DNA of 64,000 nucleotides from a virus. The DNA lies in IMG/VR virus record IMGVR_UViG_3300027833_000028, positions 24,599 to 88,598 of that record; one strand, given 5' to 3'. The position numbers and the translations under genes were made by a program. Positions 9,077 to 19,500 of the stretch are shown here, in pieces (positions within the stretch are counted from its first letter, which is position 1; the number at the start of each line of letters is the position of its first letter). A model generated the notes under the pieces. That model had not been told where the DNA came from. It searched no databases and saw nothing but the letters and a program-made list of their open reading frames with translations.

Positions 9077-10012
9077 ATGGGAGTATCACAAAAATATAGA
9101 ACATTTAGTCAATTAATGGAAGACGTATCTATTGATTTTTCTAACTATGCGTTAGAAGGAATGATAGAACCTGCTCAATTGATAAAAGTTGCAACCAGAG
9201 TAAACTATGATTTGGGCTTAAAGATTCATAGAACTAAAGAAGTAGTAATAGATATTGAACACGGAAAAGGACAATTACCATTTGACTTTCAATATTTAAA
9301 TTATGCTTTTAAATGCGGAGAATATACAGTTAATAATACAATGCCTTCTGGCACTCATGTAGAAACTTTTAATGATGTACCCTATGTACCAGCGCCAGGT
9401 GAATCAGCACCATGTGAAGATGGGGAAGCATGTAAAGATGTATGTGTTGTTAAAACATGTAATGATACAAATAGTTATCAATTAGTACAAAGAGTTGGGG
9501 CAGGTCAATTTAGAACATTCACAGATTGGACTGAGCTAAGAATTAAAAATGTTAATGATAAAGTTTGCTATTGTCCAAGTCTAGGAGCACAAGCCGTAGA
9601 TATAGCAGAAATTAAAGACGGTTTTTTAATTACAACTTTCCGTACAGGTAAAGTTTATTTGAGTTTTCAAGGAGCAATGGAAAATGCTGTTGGTGATTTA
9701 CTAGTATTAGATCAACCATACTGTAATGAATATTATGAGTATGCACTAAAACAAAGAATATTAGAAAATATGGTTTGGAATGGTGAGAATGTTTCTCAGC
9801 AATTAGGTTTAGTTGAAACAAGATTAAGAGCCGCTAGAAATAATGCATTAAGTTTTGTTAATACACCAGACTTTGCAGAAATGAGAAAGGTATGGACTAT
9901 GAATAGAAGAGCGCAGTATCATAATTATTACAATATGTTTTTAAGTTATGCCCCTGTCAATCCTAGAGTTGTTACAGGACCTTCTACATTAGGATCATCA
10001 ACATCATATTAA
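9077..10012 (+). CDS. crAss-like ring/stabilisation protein
   Basis: This 311-aa protein begins with a helical N-terminus (FSQLMEDVSIDFSNYALEG, IEPAQLIKVATRVNYDLGL) that is characteristic of a crAss-like tail ring or stabilisation protein. A GKGQLPFDFQYLNYAFKC block follows. The middle (residues ~100-165) has many cysteines, and the C-terminal third is helical (EYYEYALKQRILENMVWNGE). It sits directly upstream of the muzzle-type gene, as expected for a protein bridging the portal barrel and the tail hub. The role is inferred from family pattern and order. Confidence 0.6.
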   Translation: MGVSQKYRTFSQLMEDVSIDFSNYALEGMIEPAQLIKVATRVNYDLGLKIHRTKEVVIDIEHGKGQLPFDFQYLNYAFKCGEYTVNNTMPSGTHVETFNDVPYVPAPGESAPCEDGEACKDVCVVKTCNDTNSYQLVQRVGAGQFRTFTDWTELRIKNVNDKVCYCPSLGAQAVDIAEIKDGFLITTFRTGKVYLSFQGAMENAVGDLLVLDQPYCNEYYEYALKQRILENMVWNGENVSQQLGLVETRLRAARNNALSFVNTPDFAEMRKVWTMNRRAQYHNYYNMFLSYAPVNPRVVTGPSTLGSSTSY

Positions 10013-10026
10013 AGAAGTAATATATT

Positions 10027-13000
10027 ATGGCAAAAAAGAAATCTTCTTCACCAAGGGGTACACAGGGTCAAGGATCATCCTCAGTAAATACAAATTCATT
10101 TACAAAAGGAATGAACAAAGATGTTACACCTTCCTTTGAAAGTAAAGAGTCATGGTGGCATGCACGTAATGTAGCAAACAATTCTGAAGATGGAGATTTA
10201 GGAATAATAGGGAATGAGCCATCAAATTTATTGTGTGGTGTTATTCCATATACTGTTATTGGAGCAATACATAGATATGGTGATGAATGGATTATTTATT
10301 CCACGGATAATATAAATTCTGAGATAGGAACTTTTGATGATAGTGAATGTAAGTATACAGCTTTAGTAAATGATCAATGTTTAAATTTTAATAAGAAATT
10401 TTTAATAACAGGTGCATCTAAAGAAAACTTTGACTGTACATGGCAAGTATATTGGGATGATGGAAACAATCCATCTAGAACATTAAATATTGATAAGATT
10501 CCATGGAAACAAGAACAAATTACAGGTCCAGATATTAATGGATCTGATTGTGTTGAGTTTGCAGATATAATACCAAGAACATTAAATTGTGAAAAAATAA
10601 GATTAGCACCGTTAGTAGATACACCTTGTGTTGAAATAACACAATCAGTTGATTCAGGTCAAGTAGCTAATGGAGCATATCAAGCATTTATAGCTTACAC
10701 AGAGAATGAACAAAAAATAGGGGATTACATTGGTATATCTAATATACAAACTATATTTAGTCATTTAGGTACTAATGGTTCATTAGATATATCTGTATCT
10801 AATTTAGATGAAAAGTATGACTATTATGAATTAGTTATATTAAGAAGAAATCAAGGTCAAACATCTGCAAAAAAGATAGGTCTCTACAGCACTCAACAAA
10901 AGCAAATTAATATTGATTATATAGATGAGGCATTGGTTGCTATTGATTTAGTACAAATTCCTTTGATGAGTCCAGCTTATGAAAAGTCTGAATCAATGTT
11001 TGTTGTAAATGATTGGCTTATTAGACAGGGGCCTGTTGAACAATTTGATTTTAATTATCAACCTATAGCAAATGATATAAAAGTGGAATGGGTTACTAAT
11101 TCAGTACCATCTAATTATTATCATAAAGGAGGAAATAAATATAATTTTCTAAGGGATGAACAGTATGCATTTTTTATAAGATGGATATACAATACAGGTG
11201 AAAGATCTTCTTCATATCATATCCCAGGTAGAGCTCCAGAAGTAGTTGATATAGGAGGTGTACCATATAATGAAGATCAACTTTTCAATGGTGCTAATGT
11301 ATTAAATACTATAGATGGTGAAAAACTATTTAAAGTATATAATACTGCTACTGTTGAAAGCACAGCTGTAAGTCAGTTACCTGATGGTTCAACAATAACA
11401 TCAAGAGGTAAAATGGGTTTTTGGGAATCTACAGAAAGATATCCAAATGAACCAGATATTTGGGGTGATCTATGTGGTAAATTTATTAGGCATCATAAAA
11501 TGCCTACTGAGGAAACTGGACCTTCTGTAGCTTTATCAAATACAGGAAATGATTTAATAAATCTTTTAGGTGTTCAATTTAATAATATTGGTAGACCTAA
11601 ATATAATGATGGTACATATATTCCAAATGTAGTAGGTTATGAGTTATTAAAAGGTTCAAGACTAGGAGCTAAATCTATATTAGGAAAAGGCTTGTTTAGA
11701 AACATGCGTAAATATGAAGTACCTAATCCTGAAGACTTAATAGGTAATGGGGTACAGGGATTATATCCTAACCATCCATACAATGATTTAAGACCTGATG
11801 TATATTTTCAGAATGGAACAAATGATAAATTAACAAATGGGTGTGATAAATTTGGTGATTCAATAACTAGGTTTAAACCTTTAGGTTTTGCAGGAATAGT
11901 AAATGGTGAACAATCAGGATATTCTCAATCAGTTTTTACATTTTCATCACCTGACTTAAACTTTACAAAGCCTTTTTTAAATGCATATGAGACACGTTTA
12001 TATGGTCAGATATCAGGTAGGTCATCAGGATACTTTATACCATCAGAAGATCACCCTAAACAAAAAATAATAAGAGGTATTGCTGCATTTGCTGCAGCTA
12101 TAATTGGGTTTGGATATGCAATACATCAATTAAGAGGTACTACTGGTAGAAATGCCACAAGTAATAGTACTAATTTATCTAGTACAACAGTTAAAGGTGA
12201 AGAAATTATAGGTAAAAGACAAGGAGGGGGTGGTGGATTTGTAAGTTTAACGGTACCACCCGGTGTTGCAACAGTAAACTTAAATAATAGAAATGGTGGA
12301 GAGATTTCTGGTGGTGATTTTCAAGGACCATGGGATGATAGGTTTGATGATTATATTGATGCTGCTAGGGACGAGGCTATAAGATCTGGAGAGGATTCCG
12401 GAACTCTAATGAACTCTAGTGGAACAATAGATTTTGCCCCTGAGTCAGGAGCTCAAGGAGGATTTGGTTTAGCTGGTTTAGCTGATTTATATGCTGGTGG
12501 TAGTGCTACAGATAATGCTGAACAAAGAAACGCTGATGATAATGCTGAAGAAGGTGCAATACCAGGTGTTCAAAGTGGTAAAGTAGAAACAAGTAAATTA
12601 AAAGATACTAATATATCAAACTTACCAAGGTTTCTTAGAGTAGTTACAAATATATTAAGCATGCAAACCAACATTGCCATTGCAGGTAATGAAATTATTG
12701 ATGGTTTTTATAACTCAACTGACTTCCGTGATTACATGTGGAAGTACAATTCTGATGGACAATTTACAGATTTTACTCCTGTTAGTAGTGGTTTATGGAG
12801 AATTAAGAATGAAGACTCAAATTATATAGGTTCTTCTTTTCAAACTTTTGATAATGGTAAATATAAAATAAATAATTTATTTAGACCAAGCACAGTTGCT
12901 GTTTCATTAAGTCAAAATATAGATGACCCTACTGTACAAGATAATTCTAGATTTGTGGTAGGAGGTTCAGTTAATGCTGATGGTACTGATAATGTTCATA

Positions 13001-16000
13001 GTGATGATTATTTTATATCACCCGGTAAAGACAATCCACGTAGTTCAAATATATCAGGACATTATGGTGCATTAAAGTTTAACTTTGATAATCAATACGG
13101 TCAACTATCCGGTATAAAACAAATACCTATGAGAGGTTGTGTTGAATTACTAGATCCTGAAAAACCTCTAGCATATTTATATTCTTCTCAACCAATATTT
13201 GCAGGGGATACATTTGTTGGAAGATATACTGAAAAAAATATTATGCCTATATACACTAGGTATTTATTAGGTCAACCTGATGGGTTTACATTTGATTATG
13301 CTTTGTATGTGAATATACCATACCCAAGATATTGGATGAATTCACAAAGGTTTGATATAACTAACTTAGCTAGAGCAATATCAAGTTTAGGTCTCTCAGG
13401 TATATTTGGTGGATGGGATGATATAGTTCCAAATGATTTATACTATCTAGACAGGGGAGAAAACTCATGTAGTGATATGTTTGATGCATCTACATGGAAT
13501 GGTGATGATCCTAATGGCTTCTTTGAAATGAGATATGCATATGGATATACACATACTAATGGTATATTAGATTTTTATACTGAGTCAGATGTAAATTTAG
13601 CTAATAGAGATTGGGAAGATGAACCTAAGAAAAGAATATATGAACCATATGATTACAATGATGTAGATGAATTGTTTCATGCAAAAATTGAGAAGGCAGA
13701 TAACTTTTACAAATATGATGACTCATTAAGCCCAAGCAAGTTTCCTACACAAATGACAAGCTTTGGTTTATTACAACCTTTGGATTATGATCCAATAACA
13801 GCTGAGGAGTGTTTTGTAAATTATCCTAAAAGATTAATATATTCACTACAAGCACAAGAAGAATCTAAGAAAGATTTTTGGAGAGTCTTTTTACAAAATA
13901 ATTATAAAGACTTTAAGAATGATGTTAGTGTAATTAAACCTATAAATAAAAATGGTGCATTAATATTTTTCCCTCATCTATCTCCTCAAATGTTTCAAGG
14001 TCTTGATACATTGAAGACTCAATTAAATACAAAACTTACAATAGGTGATGGAGGATTATTTAGTCAACCATTTCAAAATGTTGCTAATGCAGATTTATCA
14101 AATGAGTATGGCTCATCAGAAAGTTTAAGGGGTGTAATAAATACTCCATTAGGTTTATTTTTTATATCTCAAGCACAAGGTAAAATATTTCAATATGGTG
14201 GTAAAGGTTTAGATCCTATATCTAATCAAGGTATGAAATGGTGGTTTGCAAAATACTTGCCATCTAAATTTATAAAACAATTCCCTAACTCTGAAAAATC
14301 TGTTTGGTCAGATAATCCAGTTGCAGGAGTTGGATGTCATGTTATTTATGATTCAGTAGATGACATAGTATATTTTATGAAAAAGGATTACCAGCTTAAA
14401 CCACAATATATAGCCGGAGCAGAATTTACAAATAGTATAACTAAGCCAGTTACAATTACTTTAGGTACTACACTTATTCCTGTAGATATAGGTGATCCAA
14501 TATATTTTGATGATTGTTCATGGACTGTATCATATGATCCAAAAGCAAAGGCTTGGATATCTTTTCATGATTGGCATCCAGGCTTAGCATTACCTAGCAT
14601 TAATCATTTCTTTACAACTAATCAATTTGAAGATTTAGATAATCCACAGTGTCCACCAGGTTATACATTTAATCCAGTAAATGGTTTATGTGAAATAAGT
14701 ATAAACGAAACAGAATTATCAGAAGTAACTATAGATAATGTTGCAGCTACTGTTACAGGTGGAGCAACGAATTGTTTATTAGATATTGTTATTGCAATGG
14801 ATGTATCAGGAAGTACTACACCAGCTGGTCCTCCACAATATATTCCTATGCAGTTTATTGGAGGAAATCAAGTTCCCGGTACAGGAGTCATGGGAGATAC
14901 ACAAAACTCAACTGCACAACTACGTTGGTTAGATGTATTTATGAATAGCCCTGAAGTAACAACCGCATTGGCTGCAGGCACAATGCAAATAGGTACTACA
15001 ATGTGGGCAGACAATAGCACTCAACTACTTCAGGGAACAGTAAGTATGAGTAATACAGCAACAGGTGCATCACTATGTAATCTGTATACTGCAGCTTGGC
15101 CTGGTGGTGGGGGTACTGATGCTGATAATGCTATTTTTGGTTCTGGGGGAATTAATAATCCTTTAGGAGGTAATGGAGGGTTAGCAATGCTAAACAATAA
15201 AGCTGCCTCTAGCTTAAGTGCAAGTTACCCAGCAAGAACACAAGACCCTAGTTTTAAGCAAATTTTAATTGTTGTTACAGATGGAACAGGAGGAGATCAA
15301 GCAACTCAAAATCCAAACGGTACACCTCAATATCAATCACCTCTGATTAATTCAGGTACACAGCCAAATCCTAATACTGGTAATTGGGCATCTGGAGCAA
15401 ATCAATCAGCATTGATAGATTTGCAAGATAGTCAGAAGCAAGAAATTTATGCTGTTTATTGTGGATCAACTGATCCAGTACCAGGTACTTCTGCATTATT
15501 AGATAGTATTAGTAATTCAACATATAATGTTGGTATTGGACCGGGCCCAAATCAATATGCAATGGCAGCTAATAATAATAATTCATTGCTGCTTTCAGCA
15601 ACAGCAATAGCTGGTGATGTTTGTTCTACACCTTTTGTATGTGAATGCCCTACAGGTTACACACTAGTTTACCCTGACCCAACTACATCAACATATAGTT
15701 CAGCTACTGGTACATGTACTGATGATCCAGTTGAAAGACCTATATGTAGAAAAGTAGAATGTGAATGTCCACCAGCTACAGTACCTGGAACAGTTATAAC
15801 AGAGCTAGGAACTTGTCCAGACAGTGCACCATTGATTTATCAAATTGGTGATCCTAATTTTGTACAAACTGATCCTGCTCAATGTAATTACTTTTATTAC
15901 GTAAGTACACAAGCTAATTATGTATATGGTGGTATTTGGAGGCATAATGTACGTTGTGATTCATTTGCTAATTATTATACTACAGATTACCCATGGGAGA

Positions 16001-16545
16001 TTGATTTAATTTCTAACACTGGCCAATCAGTAAACACAGTAAGAAGCTTTGAATACCAATTAGAAACTTATGTATATAAAGGAGATCCACAATACAACAT
16101 GTGTGGTGGTGATAAGTGGGAGGATTTAGATTTTAATTTTGATGCTTCCATTATATATAACAATGATCAGGTTTCAGGTTTATTAGTGTTAAATCCACAA
16201 CCTGTAAATAACCCTTGGAATAATTTAACTTATCCAATAGTAAATCTAAATAGTATAGATGTATTAGTATCTAAAGTAGAACACAAATTTAGGTTTAATC
16301 AGTTTTGGGATATAACTAATGATAGAGGAGAATTTACAAATGTTGAGCAATCAATATTTAATACAGAGTCTAATGGTTATATTAGACCATTAAATACTCT
16401 TAATTTAAATTATCAAAAATCACCTACACAACGTAAAAAGTTTAGACACTATTCTAATAATTTAATTTTACGTAGGAATGTATCAGGAAACAGAAAGATG
16501 TTATTGAGATTAAATAATACTAAACTTTTACTATCACAAAGATAA
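10027..16545 (+). CDS. Tail muzzle / gp10-like hub protein with C-terminal vWA domain
   Basis: This 2172-aa protein is probably the large tail hub that closes the crAss-like tail. The N-terminus has the gp10/muzzle signature: FTKGMNKDVTPSF, a WHARNV block, GIIGNEPSN and an NPSRTLNIDK block, all consistent with beta-propeller repeats. An insertion at residues ~685-870 includes a hydrophobic AAFAAAIIGFGYAI segment and Gly/Asn-rich linkers. Near residues 1575-1870 lies a vWA domain with a textbook metal site, D1592-V-S1594-G-S1596. Cysteine-rich segments (CECPTGY, CECPPAT) precede and follow. The last ~250 residues return to a hub-like beta pattern. P22 gp10 is about 470 aa, so this is several times longer. 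The stop overlaps the next start as TAATG. Confidence 0.72.
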   Translation: MAKKKSSSPRGTQGQGSSSVNTNSFTKGMNKDVTPSFESKESWWHARNVANNSEDGDLGIIGNEPSNLLCGVIPYTVIGAIHRYGDEWIIYSTDNINSEIGTFDDSECKYTALVNDQCLNFNKKFLITGASKENFDCTWQVYWDDGNNPSRTLNIDKIPWKQEQITGPDINGSDCVEFADIIPRTLNCEKIRLAPLVDTPCVEITQSVDSGQVANGAYQAFIAYTENEQKIGDYIGISNIQTIFSHLGTNGSLDISVSNLDEKYDYYELVILRRNQGQTSAKKIGLYSTQQKQINIDYIDEALVAIDLVQIPLMSPAYEKSESMFVVNDWLIRQGPVEQFDFNYQPIANDIKVEWVTNSVPSNYYHKGGNKYNFLRDEQYAFFIRWIYNTGERSSSYHIPGRAPEVVDIGGVPYNEDQLFNGANVLNTIDGEKLFKVYNTATVESTAVSQLPDGSTITSRGKMGFWESTERYPNEPDIWGDLCGKFIRHHKMPTEETGPSVALSNTGNDLINLLGVQFNNIGRPKYNDGTYIPNVVGYELLKGSRLGAKSILGKGLFRNMRKYEVPNPEDLIGNGVQGLYPNHPYNDLRPDVYFQNGTNDKLTNGCDKFGDSITRFKPLGFAGIVNGEQSGYSQSVFTFSSPDLNFTKPFLNAYETRLYGQISGRSSGYFIPSEDHPKQKIIRGIAAFAAAIIGFGYAIHQLRGTTGRNATSNSTNLSSTTVKGEEIIGKRQGGGGGFVSLTVPPGVATVNLNNRNGGEISGGDFQGPWDDRFDDYIDAARDEAIRSGEDSGTLMNSSGTIDFAPESGAQGGFGLAGLADLYAGGSATDNAEQRNADDNAEEGAIPGVQSGKVETSKLKDTNISNLPRFLRVVTNILSMQTNIAIAGNEIIDGFYNSTDFRDYMWKYNSDGQFTDFTPVSSGLWRIKNEDSNYIGSSFQTFDNGKYKINNLFRPSTVAVSLSQNIDDPTVQDNSRFVVGGSVNADGTDNVHSDDYFISPGKDNPRSSNISGHYGALKFNFDNQYGQLSGIKQIPMRGCVELLDPEKPLAYLYSSQPIFAGDTFVGRYTEKNIMPIYTRYLLGQPDGFTFDYALYVNIPYPRYWMNSQRFDITNLARAISSLGLSGIFGGWDDIVPNDLYYLDRGENSCSDMFDASTWNGDDPNGFFEMRYAYGYTHTNGILDFYTESDVNLANRDWEDEPKKRIYEPYDYNDVDELFHAKIEKADNFYKYDDSLSPSKFPTQMTSFGLLQPLDYDPITAEECFVNYPKRLIYSLQAQEESKKDFWRVFLQNNYKDFKNDVSVIKPINKNGALIFFPHLSPQMFQGLDTLKTQLNTKLTIGDGGLFSQPFQNVANADLSNEYGSSESLRGVINTPLGLFFISQAQGKIFQYGGKGLDPISNQGMKWWFAKYLPSKFIKQFPNSEKSVWSDNPVAGVGCHVIYDSVDDIVYFMKKDYQLKPQYIAGAEFTNSITKPVTITLGTTLIPVDIGDPIYFDDCSWTVSYDPKAKAWISFHDWHPGLALPSINHFFTTNQFEDLDNPQCPPGYTFNPVNGLCEISINETELSEVTIDNVAATVTGGATNCLLDIVIAMDVSGSTTPAGPPQYIPMQFIGGNQVPGTGVMGDTQNSTAQLRWLDVFMNSPEVTTALAAGTMQIGTTMWADNSTQLLQGTVSMSNTATGASLCNLYTAAWPGGGGTDADNAIFGSGGINNPLGGNGGLAMLNNKAASSLSASYPARTQDPSFKQILIVVTDGTGGDQATQNPNGTPQYQSPLINSGTQPNPNTGNWASGANQSALIDLQDSQKQEIYAVYCGSTDPVPGTSALLDSISNSTYNVGIGPGPNQYAMAANNNNSLLLSATAIAGDVCSTPFVCECPTGYTLVYPDPTTSTYSSATGTCTDDPVERPICRKVECECPPATVPGTVITELGTCPDSAPLIYQIGDPNFVQTDPAQCNYFYYVSTQANYVYGGIWRHNVRCDSFANYYTTDYPWEIDLISNTGQSVNTVRSFEYQLETYVYKGDPQYNMCGGDKWEDLDFNFDASIIYNNDQVSGLLVLNPQPVNNPWNNLTYPIVNLNSIDVLVSKVEHKFRFNQFWDITNDRGEFTNVEQSIFNTESNGYIRPLNTLNLNYQKSPTQRKKFRHYSNNLILRRNVSGNRKMLLRLNNTKLLLSQR

Positions 16546-19500
16546 TGGCACATAAAAAAAGCACAGGACTTAAAGGAGGACCAAATGAATATATAACAGA
16601 TATATCTGAATTTGTTTCTATAGAAGGATATAAAAGAAATAGTCCTGATGTAAACAATCCGTACAACATTATTGAGTCAGGTAATATTACTATGGAAGGT
16701 GTAGACTTTCCTGTTAGGGGATATGGTAATAATGGTATGGTTCAGGATATGATACCAGGGGTAGAAAATTATGATTATGGTAATGCAGACTATGTTGTTG
16801 AAGTACCAATAGCAAAACGTGGTGGTGGATTACTAGACAAAACCATGAAGTGCAACAGCTGTAGTTGGGAATGGAAAGCTGCTGATGGTGGATCTGATAT
16901 AGACACATGTCACAAATGTGGAGGCAAAGCTTTACCAAAAGCCCAAAATGCAGGAGAAACAGGTAATGCTGTAGTATTTGTAGAATCACCTACAAGAGAT
17001 AAACATACATATGATCTTTATGATACTTCAAAGAAAAACTTACCTGCTGAATTATTACAATTTAAAGAAGACTTTAATTTTGGTGAGAGTATGCTTCAAG
17101 GTCTTTATGGTGATATGTCAAAAGAAAAACTTGATAATAAATATTTAAAGTTTTTAAATGGATTATATAAGGATTTATATAATCAAGAACGTCAATCTGA
17201 CATAGATGGTGAAGCTTCGGATCAAATACATGCACAACGAATGCAAGTTTATAAAGTTATACAAGGTGAAGAAAAGAAAATTGATCAGAAGTATGAAGAA
17301 GAGATTGACCTTTATGGTCAAATGGTAAACCTTGGTCAGGAAAGTTTTAATAATAGTGAGTTGAATCCAAGGACTATATCAATGGATTCTACGTTTTACA
17401 AAGAAGCGGAGAATCTTAAAAAAGTTTATGCAAGGCTACATCCAAATTCTAATGTTGATATAGTTCCTATATATGATAACCCTGATTTAGTGAGAGATAA
17501 AGTTGCTGGGTTAAATCCAAATGATTCAATGTATTTTTTTGGTCATAGTGGAGATAGGATGGGTGGTATACCAAATGAAGAAATAGCAACTATTTTAGGA
17601 GGCTCTAAAGCAGAGAATTGTTATTTGGGTACTTGTGAATTAGAAGGGCAAGAACTACAACCATTTCAAGAAGCTCTACAAGGAAAGAATCTTCAATATA
17701 GACCTGCAGGTTCTTGGTGGGGAGTAAACCCAAGTGGAAGTTCAATAGAAGATGCTATGTGGTCTAGAGTTACTAAAGATTGGTCAGACCCTCTTGGTAC
17801 AGGACGAACTGCAACAGTAGTAAAACCTAAATTAGGAAAAGATTATAATAAAGAACAAGACGGTGGACAACCCACACAACCTGAAACATGGCAAGATACA
17901 ATTAACTATATTGATCAAGAAAAATTAAAAAGAGCAATTGCTCAGGCAGAAAGTTTAAATGGTAAACTTATGAAAAACCCTGACTCAACTGCTTCTGGAT
18001 TATATGGTCAACGTTTTTCAGAATTACAAAAGGGTAAATTATATGATGGCACAAGAGATGAGTTTATAGCTGATTTAGATGCACAGAATAGGATGTTTGA
18101 TGTTAGACTTAATGAAGGTTTTAAATCAAATAAGACTACACCTTTATTAAAGGACGCATATGATTTAATGAATGAGTATAAACCTCAGATTGAAAACTTT
18201 GATTTCTCTTATGAGGACATTATATCTTTATCTAATTTTTTAGGCAGACAAGGTGCAAGAGAGTATTTAGGAAATGTAATTAGAGATGGTAAAACTTTAC
18301 AAGATGTATATCCTAAGTTATATGGAGACTCTGTTGAGCAAGCAAATAAAACACCTGAAGAATATTTAAATATAACAAGAGGGTATTATAAACAATATGC
18401 TGGTGAAATAAATGAAGTTGTTCAAGACAACACAAGAGTTGCTCCACGTATTATTAGAGACTTACCTGACTTAGGATTTCAACCTCAAAGTCCATTGCAA
18501 CAATTTTTAATTGATGCTGAGTCAGAATTAGATTTATTAAATATAAATAATAGAACAGTAGCTCAAGATAATACTGCTGTTACCAGACGGTTTGAACCAC
18601 CAATTAATATTGGCGATAGCAGAGCAATAGTTGATTATGACCAAATTGTAGGTGATATCCGTCAAGAAAATGATTTAGAAGAGTCATTATATGATAGTCC
18701 TGCATTGATTGCAGAGTTTATTAGGAAATCAAATGAGTATGCATCAGGGTGGAAAGATATGACAGATGCATCTGATGCAGAAGTAAGAGATCTACAAAAT
18801 GTTTTATTAGGTAAAGGTTATGGTATTGGACCAACAGGTGCTGATGGTGATTATGGAACAAAAACATTAGCAGCTCATAGAGCTATGGTAGATGATACAA
18901 ATCTAAATCCATCAGCAATATCAAGATATTATAATAAATTTAATTTAGATAATAAACAAGAAGTAATGGGTATTCAGAAAATTCTTGTTGATAAAGGATT
19001 TTTAGCTCCTACATTAATTGGTAAACAGTCAACTAGTATTGATGGCAAATTTGGTAATCAAACTAAAGATGCATTGGATGCATTTAATACAGAGAATGCT
19101 GAAGATGATCCTCAAGCTCTTGTTTTTGATTATATACCAAGTACATTAGAAGAGCCTAGATGTGCGGCAGGTATGTGTCAGATATTAGAAGGAAACCAAG
19201 TTTTAACAGATGCACTGGGTGTTAAGTTTAAAGATGCTTGGGACATATTTGAAAATATGACTGAGTCTAAAAACAGTGATAGTATATTTAATATATATGA
19301 TGATAAAGCATTTGATAATGTTAGTTCAGTAGAAGATTTAAAAAGAATTACAAAAAAAGTAAAAAGAAAAAAACAAACAACAGAGAGTGATTATGAAATT
19401 GGAGATATTGTAGGTTTGTACTGGGATGGTTCATCTCATCATAATGAAACATTAAGTTCAAAAACACATAATACTCATAGTGGTTTTGTGTCAGATATAG

